Assembly: GCF_000972845.2 (NCBI RefSeq)
Contig: NC_040027.1
Location: 15,248,793-15,312,792, forward strand
Direction of reading: 5' to 3'
DNA: 64,000 nucleotides
Source: Larimichthys crocea
Lineage: Eukaryota > Chordata > Actinopteri > Sciaenidae
Below are positions 24,804 through 34,900 of the stretch, one piece after another. Within the stretch, counting starts at the first letter, position 1, and each line of letters begins with the position of its first letter. A program made the translations under genes and the position numbers. The notes beneath the pieces are model-generated. The model was not told the origin of the DNA. It did no database searches and was given only the letters and a program-made list of their open reading frames with translations.

Positions 24804-26794
24804 ATTTGAACTCTAAACAGACACTCATAAATAGACAGAGGTGCTTGGTGTATAATACTGGCCTTGTTCTCTCACTTTACCTCCATTAGAGCTGCTTAGG
24901 TCAAAATGCTGGAGTAGTATGTCTTGTTTTTGTATATATGTGTGTGTCTACGTGTGCATAGAGTAGATTTATAAAGAGAACCACTGTTTCCACTGTTGCG
25001 CACTCCTCTCTCCAGATATTACGGGCTCTTACTCACAATCTTTCAGAGCCAAAGCAGCATGTACTTTGGGAAGTAGCTACTTTCTCACTTCTTGACCCTG
25101 CCAGCGAGATGAACAGCCAACCATTTCTCTGCGAGCAGATGTCTGCTGCTTCAGCACTCAAAGTGCGTTGGAAGTGGCAATCAGTACCACCGTCTGTGTG
25201 CGAGACTGATCTAACTGCTGCTGTAAAACACAGCTGCTGCTGCTGTTGCTGCTGCGTTGGTGGTTTCACTGCACCTGAGTGTGGATTTTGTTTTTTTCTA
25301 GTTGATTTAGTTGTTGTACAGATAATTTTAAAACGCTTGAAAGGCTGTGGCCTTTTTTACTTTTCACTGCCAACATCTCAAGTTGCATGTCATACCTCTC
25401 ATCTTCTTTTCAGCTCCCGGGTTTAGTTTGTGTTATTTATTGTGTGTGTGGACGTCCCACGTGAATTTATAGGACACCAAAAACACTATCCCTTACACTG
25501 CAAACAAAGAGCTTGTCTTCTGCGTTGAGCTCGACAAATAACATCTGCCACAAAAACATTTCCTTCCTGAAACACAAATCATATTTTTTTATAGAATCAC
25601 CCAACCACAAGAAGTTATCTGAAATAAATGAAACAGCTCTTCAATCATTATATAACCAATAAATCTGAAATAATTCCATCTTTAGTCTCACATAAATCAA
25701 ATAATGAACAGAAGTAGACAAAATAAGACACTATAGCTGAGTTTATGTATATTATCACATAAGTCTTGGTCAGGAAATGCTGTTTCGGATTTTGTGTATT
25801 GTTTTATTTTGTATATTGTAAGACTTCTAGATAGAGTATAATAATGTGATTGCTTAGTTTGAATGAAGGCCAGCTAAGTTCAGAGTGAAACAAAAAAAGG
25901 GGTTTTGACCATATGACATGTAAGAGCAGAGTGATTGGATATTTTTTAATATTCTTTGCCTAGAAAAAGCTCAGAGGGATTTCTTTTTCTGGACAGTAAT
26001 TGAAGGCTTGAGTGTATATTGAGAATGTTAATAAACTGTCATTTCTGCCCTTTCTCAGAGTCGTGAAGGAAACAAGAGAGTGAACAAATATTTGAAATCA
26101 AAAGTTGCATCCTGGGTTACGTAACGTATGTTTATGCCAATACAGGCCCAAAGCAATCTGTGCTGTATAAATTCTGTATAATAATAATGATTTATGTCCT
26201 GTATAAAGTCTAGTCACGGTGAAAACTGAAGCTGCTGTCATTGCGCTGCTTTAAAATCTGTTCATAAAGACTACATACTGTACTACAGAGGCGAGCCAAT
26301 TAGCATGAACCCAGTAGAATGACAGCGTGCTGCTGCACATAGTTAGAGGTGTCATTTATCACAATGTACTTCCCTGCTCGTTTACAGCCAATAAATGTCC
26401 TCTGGTAGAGCCCGAGCTGTTTTCTATTCATTCGAGTTGCAGCTTGAGAAACTGATGGGACAGTTCTGCCCAATAAAATCCTTTCAAATGTCAATAGTCT
26501 CATTTTGCTTTTATGTGAGAGGCAGTGATGGAGGAGGAGGGGGAGGAAGAAAGTGGTTTGAACAGGTAGGAGAAAAAGCAGAAGGTAAATAACTGCAATA
26601 CAGGATGTGTGAAGGCAATGCAAGCAGAAAGAGGAAGAGGCAGTCTCTCTGTCACAGCCTCTGATCTCAGGAGAGAACTGAGATGATCGCATGTTTATGG
26701 TGCAACAAGGAGAAACTAAGCAGGCTTCATACACAAATCTGCCACGTTAAATCTCTGTTCAAAGGCCCCACAGGTGAGAAGAGGCAGGTGAGAT

Positions 26795-26842
<48 letters not shown>

Positions 26843-26996
26843 GTGGTACCACATTATGACAATGTCTACTGGAAAAAGGGGAGTCAAGATTAAATACACA
26901 AAGATATAATAAAACAAACAACATACCATGGTCAGCTGATCCCAAGTTAACGAGCAGTAGCGCACAAAGGGCAGCCCAGAGTTTGGTCTCCATCAT
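19601..26996 (-). CDS. Mucin-like type I membrane protein, family not recognised
   Basis: Five coding exons, minus strand: 26927-26996, 23580-23789, 21653-22162, 20377-20534 and 19601-19645 (stop at 19601-19603), giving 330 aa. Residues 1-21 form a signal peptide (ALCALLLVNLGSA, likely cut before D22). Residues 22 to about 272 are a Ser/Thr/Pro-rich stalk without cysteines and with about eight N-x-S/T sequons (NIS, NGS, NST, NLT, NAT, NTT, NQT, NST): a heavily O-glycosylated ectodomain. One membrane helix spans about 276-297 (LLAGLVSAFIITAVIITLLL). The 33-residue cytoplasmic tail begins KLRRR (ERM-binding-like) and ends acidic then aromatic (DTPLSMYSY). Two ATGs start the frame (26996, 26993). 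Exons 2 and 3 are both phase 1-1 and could be skipped in frame. It resembles small sialomucins (podoplanin, CD34, CD43 type) in architecture only, so no gene symbol is given. Intron 1 is 3.1 kb. The next gene upstream, ipo13, is divergent. Confidence 0.85.
22163..23579 (-). other. Intron 2 of the mucin-like gene
   Basis: 1.4-kb intron between the two mucin-stalk exons. Contains an alternating (TA)n/(CA)n stretch at about 22899-22935 and a short (TG)n run at 23058-23073. Nothing coding is seen. Confidence 0.6.
24730..24800. repeat. (GA)n microsatellite, about 71 bp
   Basis: Nearly pure GA dinucleotide run with one AA interruption near 24770. It reads (UC)n in the mucin-like pre-mRNA. Confidence 0.95.
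26796..26839. repeat. (GA)n microsatellite near the signal-exon donor
   Basis: Pure GA run of about 44 bp, 87 nt into intron 1 of the minus-strand mucin-like gene, so pyrimidine-only (UC)n in its transcript. Confidence 0.95.
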
Positions 26997-27078
26997 CTCT
27001 GTCCTGCTGGCTCACACAGTTAAAGTAAATAAACCAAAACAAACGTCGCCTCGTCTTGTTTCCACAGGACTTTTCTTT

Positions 27079-27081
<3 letters not shown>

Positions 27082-27115
<34 letters not shown>
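27082..27115. repeat. (CT)n microsatellite upstream of the signal exon
   Basis: Pure CT run of about 34 bp, 86 bp upstream of the mucin-like start codon. It reads (GA)n on the transcribed sense strand of that gene. Confidence 0.95.
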
Positions 27116-27119
<4 letters not shown>

Positions 27120-27257
27120 TGTTCGCCGTCCGATCCCCCTTTAAGACTTTAAAAGAGTGGCTGAAGAAATCTCAGATATCTCTGTACTGTACTACACCAC
27201 ACTGCAGACAGCAGCTCTGCCAGTGTGTGCGTGGCTGGAGAGACTGAAGGAGGAGTG

Positions 27258-27259
<2 letters not shown>

Positions 27260-27321
<62 letters not shown>
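27260..27321. repeat. (CT)n microsatellite, about 62 bp
   Basis: Pure CT dinucleotide run, second of two CT tracts in the upstream region of the mucin-like gene. Opposite in sense to the GA tracts of its first intron. Confidence 0.95.
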
Positions 27322-27324
<3 letters not shown>

Positions 27325-29450
27325 CCAGTGTGCCACGTGTTCCCTGTTCAAAATAGTCAGTGGCTCTGACTCGGTGCCATGACGCGTATTCAGTACAAAG
27401 ACTGACACCTACCCACACAGCGCAGCGCATACGGGCAAGTTATATGAAAGCAACAGGAAAAAAAAAAAAAAAAGTCCTGAAGCTAAAAAACACAATGAAG
27501 TCCTGAAGCTACACAGCAGCACCAACACACACTGCAGCCACACAAATACACAAATCACTGCACAGCTGACTGTTGTCATAAATAAATAAATATCTAGCAA
27601 ATGTTCACATACTCAGTTTATTCTGTCCACCATTTCCACTCAGTGACTGAAGAGTTACTTTATGTTATTTATGTATTTGTTTATTCACTTATTTCTATAA
27701 ATACACAAAGTGTGTGTTTTTTTTAGCCTTTCACATGTCTATAATATATTTTTTTGCTAATATATTATTATATTGTTATTATATAAGAACAGGTAGCAAC
27801 TTCTGAAACTGATTATATATTGTTTTTTTCCCTTTGTGAATCATTCTGTCACTAATTTAACGTGTAAATAATTAAACCAGGTAAATAAATAATAATAATA
27901 AACATACTTTTGTAACATACTTCATGTATTTGACTTGATCCGGATGCTTAAACTGTATCATCCTCACTCTATTTTTATTTATTTATTTATTTGTTTATTT
28001 GCATGACTGGCGCTTTCTACAGGGCGTTTCATTGTAGTGTGATGTCTTTAACGGGACACGTGGTGGCGCTGTGGCTCTACAGCTGATTCCCGTGAAGCGA
28101 GGGTAAAAACACACATGGTTAAAAAGAAGTGAGATGGTGTGAAGATTTGAAATGTGTCACAATACTTCTCTGGAGGATGTAGTTCCAATGAATATGACAC
28201 TATTGATATCATCTTCAACAGCATACATGGATTTTTTTTATATTGCCACCAAGTTCCTGTGAAACTCAAATTTAAAATGAGTTAGAACTGAACTATCTTT
28301 AAAAGAGAAGTGGGGGCATTACCTGGTATATTCTGTCTGGCTTGAACCTGTTTTGAAGCAGAATATTCATCATCAACATGTAAAATTATTTGTGGCGCTA
28401 TATTTCCTCTGCTAATTCTTTGGTATAGATGATATATATTTTGGGCTCATATAGCAGTATCGTCTGACTGTTGTGACTTTTCCTCCTGGTCTATGTGCTG
28501 TTTTTAGACATCAGATTAATTGGCTTGGTGAGAAATGTGGAAATCTATAAAGCATACATTGATTTTTATATACTGCATAAGTGGCCTGGAGAAGGTGTGA
28601 TGAATGGTCAGATGTGTTGTTTGGAAGGGTCCGGCTTGATTTGTAGATATTTCTTGTCTAAAACTGTAGCAATATTCATGTATTAGTATTAGTACAATTC
28701 ACCGCTCTAGATGTGAGGGTCTCAGCTAACTCCTTATAACGACCAAGTCCTTAAACAAATACGAATTACATGCATTATAATTGAACGGGTCCTTTTAACC
28801 CTGTGTATTGTGTGAGTTTTACTGAACATCCAACGTGTAGAAACACTAGTGTTTCCACAAAAAATGCTCGGATACAGTGTGTGTGTGTGTGTGTCAGGCG
28901 TGTGTGCAATTGGACACAAATAGGAGCTAATACACAACACAACACAGATAGGTCGGATAGGTGATTTCTCCCTTAAGAGGAGGGCTACACACGCATGAAT
29001 ATCTTATATTTTCTCACATTTTTGCATGTTTTGAAACGTCCTCGATATTTTCAGTATGTTTTTTTCATTAATTAAGACACATTAGAGGACCCGGGGGTTG
29101 TTTATATATATATATATATATACACACACATCAAGTGAGAAACATTGTGAATAGGATTGAATTTATTACCCCCGACACCAGCTGTATCTATAATATGACC
29201 ATAACATTTCAGTAAATAGAAGGGAGAAATGCAACGTTCAAGTACGAGATTACCGAAGAGCGTAAAAAAACCGACAAAACGAAACTGAAACATAAAATAA
29301 TAGATCCTTACATAGTTTAACAACAAGGACACAACAGGTCAACTTACAAAGATACTAATAACACAAATCTCTCCGCATTTGTCTATTCTCTGTGGAAACT
29401 TTAGAAATCGCTTTTTTTAAATTGACGTTGTTGACCAGCAGTTACGCTGT

Positions 29451-29991
29451 AATTGCGACATTTCCCAGCGTGCCGTGAAGGCAGCAGAGAGAAAACGCTC
29501 CCGGTGACGGAGCAGAGGCAGAAAAGCGGCTGGGAGCTGCCAGCATCGTCTCAAACCGTCGCAGGACAGAAAAAAAAGGTGTGAAAAAGCTGCTCCTCTG
29601 CTCAGCCTAGAGATAATACACGGGGACGGCTTTATTTAAATGCTCTGAAAACGATAATACATACGTCTCGCTTGCTCCCATTTTGGCGTTGCTACGTTAG
29701 CTCGTTAGCCTAGCGGCGCTAGCCGTTGCTATAGTGTTTTCCTATGGCGGAGGTTAGCGTCGCGAGCTAACGTTAGCTCGCCGGTTAGCCTCTCGTGTCA
29801 TCTTTATATTTTTAAACCTGTGATGCTTTTCCCCTGTCCTAACTCACACACTGCCGGCTGCTATTGTGGAGGTGTATTGGAGGTAACGGTGTCTTGTGAA
29901 GGGGAGTTTAACGGTGGCTGTCAGCTCCTTCAATGTGTTGCTCCTCTTTTTTTTGATTATTTGACAGCTCCGGGTCAGCGGAGAGAGAGAG
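29451..29991 (+). promoter_or_regulatory. Promoter and 5' UTR region of ipo13
   Basis: GC- and CpG-enriched compared with its flanks and without a TATA box. It contains ACATTTCCCAGCGTGCC at 29458-29474, which resembles the 3' half of a ZNF143/THAP11 site. A cluster of GTTAGC/GCTAGC words at 29695-29795 includes a perfect 20-bp palindrome at 29762-29781. A good acceptor (gattatttgacag) ends at 29967, 24 nt before the ATG, so the 5' UTR may be split. The upstream donor could not be fixed. Confidence 0.6.
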
Positions 29992-31436
29992 ATGGACACG
30001 CCGGGGAGGATAGTAGCCACACCGGACGCCCTGGACTTCACGGTGGAAAACGTAGAGAAGGTAAGTTTTTATTTTTATTTATTTATTTTTAGACTTGTCA
30101 TCATCCCATCAGCTTTCTTCTTACAGCACTGATTTAGTCTGGAGAGATGTTCATGTGTTTGCATACAGGAATTAAGCAAATGAGTCTTGATTGAATGGAG
30201 AGTGTTGATAAAGGGTAAATAACAGGTTGTAACCCGCCTTCTCTGTCATTGAAAAATGCCTGTCTCAGTCTCGTTTTTCTCTGTTGGATTGGATGTATTA
30301 GTGTGTGTGTGTGTGTGTGTGTGTGTTGACTGTGGCTGCCAGGTTGCTGTGATGAATCTCCCTGCTGGGTGGCCGCTGACTCGGATGGGTGGGTGGGTTG
30401 GTTAAGGGGGGTGAGACAATGGGGAGGATGGAGAGAGCGAGGAAGGTGCTTCTGTGGAAGAGCAAGAGTCGATGTGATGAGAAGGAAGGAGGGAGAGAGA
30501 GCGAGGGAAGGAAGGAGGGGTGGGACAGGGTCGATGTCTGTGACAGTGCCAGTAAAGAAAGAGGTGGGGGTGAGAGGAGGTTGGCGATGCGACAGAAATG
30601 ATTAGAGGCAGGTTTAAAGGGGAGGGAAGCACATTCCTGTGGAGGGGGGGAAAAGGCTTGGCTTGGCTTGATACTGTGCTTTCTGGCGGTATAATAAGGG
30701 AGGAAGAAGAATAACAAACAATGAGCAACGTGCTGTCTCTCTGTGGTTAATCTCCTTGTTCATTAGTTGGTGTTTCAGGTCCACAGGTGAAGAAAGTGGT
30801 CCAAATCTGTCACTGTACCGGATACTTAATGTTAGAGAAAACACTAGTGCAAGTAAATGTATAATTAACGTGGGAACGTCATAAATAATTTGTTATGACG
30901 TGTTAGGAACTGATGCACAGCCTTGTAGATTTACGTGGACGTTTTTATTAGATCGAAATTTAGTCAAGTGTCTCATCTACAATCGAGGCGAGCAAAAATA
31001 GTGCCTGATAGTCATCAAAAAATAACCCGAGCCTCCTGACGGATATATTTTCAGCGTTTCATTTGATTATCTGAAACAGGAGATGAGTGCAGTGGTTAAA
31101 TGTCAGCGTAGTGAATTCAGTGAGCGGTTTTAAATTAAAAAGTGTTCAGGAATGTCGTCTGCCATGTCATCGCAGCATATTTTTATACACTGAACTCTGA
31201 CCTTCAGACTCATCTGCTTCAGAAATCGGACAAATCCGCTACTTTTTATTTATCTTTTTCGTTTTGTACAATTTAAGGTTCCACTTTCGGATCCTGTCAA
31301 AGCAGCCAGCCGTCTCTGAGTGGTGCAGCGCCATCAGTAATCTCATTAGCTGATGAAACAGACAAACAACATCTGAAGTATCACCACCACCGTCACCGCT
31401 TCCTAACTAGACACCCTGAAATTAAATGTACGTGGT

Positions 31437-31506
<70 letters not shown>

Positions 31507-31949
31507 TAAAAATAAACATGCACTACAGCAAATTTTCCACCCGTATCCCATCCATATAGCTCACAATGCACAGATATATTAAAAATATGAGCTATTGTTT
31601 TGCATATATCTCGTAGTGATGACTAAATCTGAACTTGTTTGGAAAAGCTGATGTGATTCAATTATATTTAGACTGATTTGTTATTATATTATTTCCTTCT
31701 AGATAATCTGACTGAATTGACATATTTGTAGTGAATTTGTAGTTATGGAATCCGCACGACGCTGTTCACTCACTAGGAATAAGAGTAGGTTTCTTTACAA
31801 TCTGTGTGTGCACCTAAAAGCATCATATTAGTGTCTGTGTCAGAGCATCAGCTTAATGCTTTTAGAAAAATCTCAGATGTTGCTTTTAGCTGTAATTGTA
31901 TTATCCTCTCTGCCGGTCACAACAGCAGGTAACTGAATACACACCACCA

Positions 31950-31993
<44 letters not shown>

Positions 31994-34900
31994 GTGTGTT
32001 CTGTTCATCAATTAAGTATAGGTCAAATTGCACTTTCCATAAGATGATCAGAGTGAAACAGCGAAAAAGACACAGGTTTCCCACGCAGAAAGGAAAAGGA
32101 CAGAATTTGAATTTTGACCGTTTCCAGACTATTAATGAAAATGAAATAAACTGATCATACGAGCAGAATGTTGTTGTTTTTTGGGCGTTTGGAGCAGGCA
32201 GCCACACGACTTCACAGAATGCAAAAGAGTCTTTTAACAGCATCAAATCTGAACGTCCACATCCAAATTACTTCATCACAAGTAATTCATATTATTATTA
32301 GTTATGCAGTCTTGTAGTTATCATAAAAGTGAGTGGACTATCTGCTTAAGGAAACCTTTACGGCTGCATTCATCATCTTTTCCATGGAGACAGCGAATAA
32401 ACAAGGCTACACATACAAGGCAACAGTAGTATACAATTATTTATTCATTACGTTACAAGAAAATAGTGTGGAGCCACACACAGCCACAATAGATAAAAGT
32501 CTGTTTTCCGAGGGCCAGACTGACAATCTCAAATATAAAGCCTGGAAAGAACACTGATACAGTACCTAGCTACAATATTCTGGCTATTAATTATTTGACA
32601 ACGTGATAGCATAGTCAGAATGTAACAATCATGTTGGATTTTAAAGCCATTTGTTGACATAATAAACATCTTACTATTTGCACTCAGATGTCTGAAACAG
32701 AAGTAAGGAAATCTGAGTCTGGGAAAGTTTGAAATAGAAAATGTGTGGGAACGTTATAAAAAAAGAGCAACAGTGCAGAGTTGTCACTGTTGTACAGTGG
32801 GATGGTGGCGAGCGTGCGCTTGTTGTATACATGGTGGTGGAGATGATGGTTCCTGGCCCAACATTTGTATGTGTCCAATAGAAAGCTCTTTGTTCAATCT
32901 TGAGTCTGTAAAAACAAAGTGCCACATTGTCAGTATCTTTGTGTGTGTAATGAATGGTCGCATATACTGCCTTACATTTCCGCTGGACTATAATTGGCAT
33001 ACGACCACCGTCCAAGCAAGTGGTTTTTCAGAGCTGTAGATTTACCGTGAAACAGTGTGCTGTTAGGACGACAGACAAGATAAACAACTGCTGTAACGCC
33101 AGAAAGAATCACAGCAAACAATACTGGGTCAACGTGGCTGTCGAGATCTTGGCTTGTCATGCACCTCTGCCTTTTAAAAACTGTGTTCAAGAAAAGTGAG
33201 GCAGTCTTAAGATGTACATGTATGTGACAGCGAGTGCGGTCTTCTTATTAAATCGTTTTGTGGCATTTAAAAGCCTGCCAGCTAACACATTAGAGAACAG
33301 AGCAGGGGAAATTGACACTGAGAAATGACGCACGATGTATTGAGTAGCTTTGTGGTGTCCGGAGAGGATATTTTCAGAAGGAAAAGAGGGATCGTGATCA
33401 CTATTACCATTCAGCTATTGATAGAAACATATGCAGGCTCAAGGTGGAACATGCGTCTTTGTCTGTAGGTTACATGATACACACATTTTTATTTTATTTC
33501 CTAAGTTTTTATTGTAGCAGGGATCACATCCATTGACTCAGTGACTGCAGGCAGTCTTTTGTATAATGTGGTGAAAAAGGAAATAGTTCATGTACACTCT
33601 CTATAAGGGTTTGTTTGCTGTTCATGTGCTGAGATTTTTTATCACTATTGGCAACATGGTAGTCTTAATTTCTGTCTTGGCTGTGTGCTGTCAACAACCA
33701 CCCGCGCACACAAACTATTCTTCTTTGTTCCCTCATTAATCATCATTCCCCTGCATGTTTTTGCCTCTCACAATTATAGCGCAGTGTCACGATGGGGTCA
33801 GCGGTGTGATGATGCCTTCTGCAGCACAGCGTCGACACTGCCCTCCCATCACCGTGGCGACTTTGAGCGTGAGCTTGAGCTCTAGTGGACAGATGGCTTG
33901 AAAACACACTGAAGCTATGGCAGAGAGATGCCATTACCTGCTGTGTGTGATCACAGTGTGCAAAGACATGTCCAAAGAGTGTCTGTGTGTGTGTGTGTGT
34001 GTGTGTAGGCTCGTGCACTCATGAGCATGCGGGGGAGGAGATATTTCTGTGATGCTTTCCAAAACATAATGAAGGTTGCCCCTTTTGCCTGTCTTTATCT
34101 TCATTTCCTGCCACTTGGTAATACTTGAATAGTAATTAAATAATCTTTTGCAGACAGTGGCTTCTTCCTCATTGACTTGCTAGACGTTTGTCCTTGATGT
34201 TGTGTGTAGTTAGTAAGTATTGTTCTGCTCTTTGTTAACGCAGCTCAGGACCTACAATATAGTTATTCTCCTGGGCATGGTAAGGAACACACAAGTGGAT
34301 ATCAGCTCCAGTAAATCCCCGGTTATGTGTGAGAACAGATGGTGAATCTGTCTAACCGAGCCATATTTCTTGACTTGCATTCATCCTCCCTCCCTCCTCC
34401 TGTTGGAAAGTGACAATAGAGGAGGCTAATGACCTTTGACGGTGTCTGCCAAGAGCACGCCATCCTCAGGTGAAGCCAGGTGGTTCAGGCAGGTTGCCAC
34501 CATCTGTAGACGCAATTAGTTGCTGCAGTTGCAAATGCAGTTTCCAGGGTTGAGCATGTGTGTGTGTGTGGTTTTTAAAAAAAAAAAAGAAAAAAGAACT
34601 GATTAATAATGGGCAATTACAGTTAGTCGAAATAACCGCAGCATGCTGGGCGTGATTTCTAGGAGGAGACAGGCGGCGGTTCTTTGTGAGAAGATTAAAG
34701 CAGCAAAATTTTTGGTTTTGTGTCTTGCGCTTTGATAATCAACCTCGGAGGACAGACGCGCTCCGACAGGGTGCTGGGTTTGGATAAGGAGCGGTCTGCG
34801 ATCACACAGTGGTCCGCGGTAATGATCTGCCACTGCTTTGAACTCCGATATCACAGTCTCGTTCACAGAAAGGGTAGGGTGGAGCTGACTAACAAAAAAA

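Larger units (their letters stand above)
23790..26926 (-). other. Intron 1 of the mucin-like gene
   Basis: 3.1-kb first intron directly after the signal-peptide exon. It holds long (GA)n tracts at 24730-24800 and 26796-26839 and a CAG/CTG-rich patch near 25235-25256. No additional exon was found. Confidence 0.65.
26997..29450. other. Intergenic/5' region between the mucin-like gene and ipo13
   Basis: Divergent intergenic interval of about 2.5 kb. It contains the two (CT)n tracts at 27082-27321, a poly(A) run near 27458-27473, AT-rich DNA at 27650-28000 and a TA/CA dinucleotide stretch at about 29101-29130. No ORF with a recognisable product. The promoter of the mucin-like gene must lie in the lower half, but no clear TATA or initiator can be assigned. 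Confidence 0.55.

Noticed and set aside
26300..26734. 144-codon minus-strand frame in intron 1 of the mucin-like gene
   Set aside because: Same strand as the gene, but no acceptor/donor pair fits the phase-1 exon chain, and the composition (scattered Cys, His, Leu) suggests chance.
29820..30092. Upstream ORF overlapping the ipo13 start
   Set aside because: A good acceptor at 29967 makes it likely that 29820-29967 is intronic, and the frame then runs into intron 1 past the 30060 donor. Not supported as a uORF without transcript data.
30298..30717. Long minus-strand open frame rich in Ser/Pro/Leu
   Set aside because: Complement of a purine-rich and (TG)n stretch in ipo13 intron 1. Low complexity, no splice or start context, no recognisable domain.
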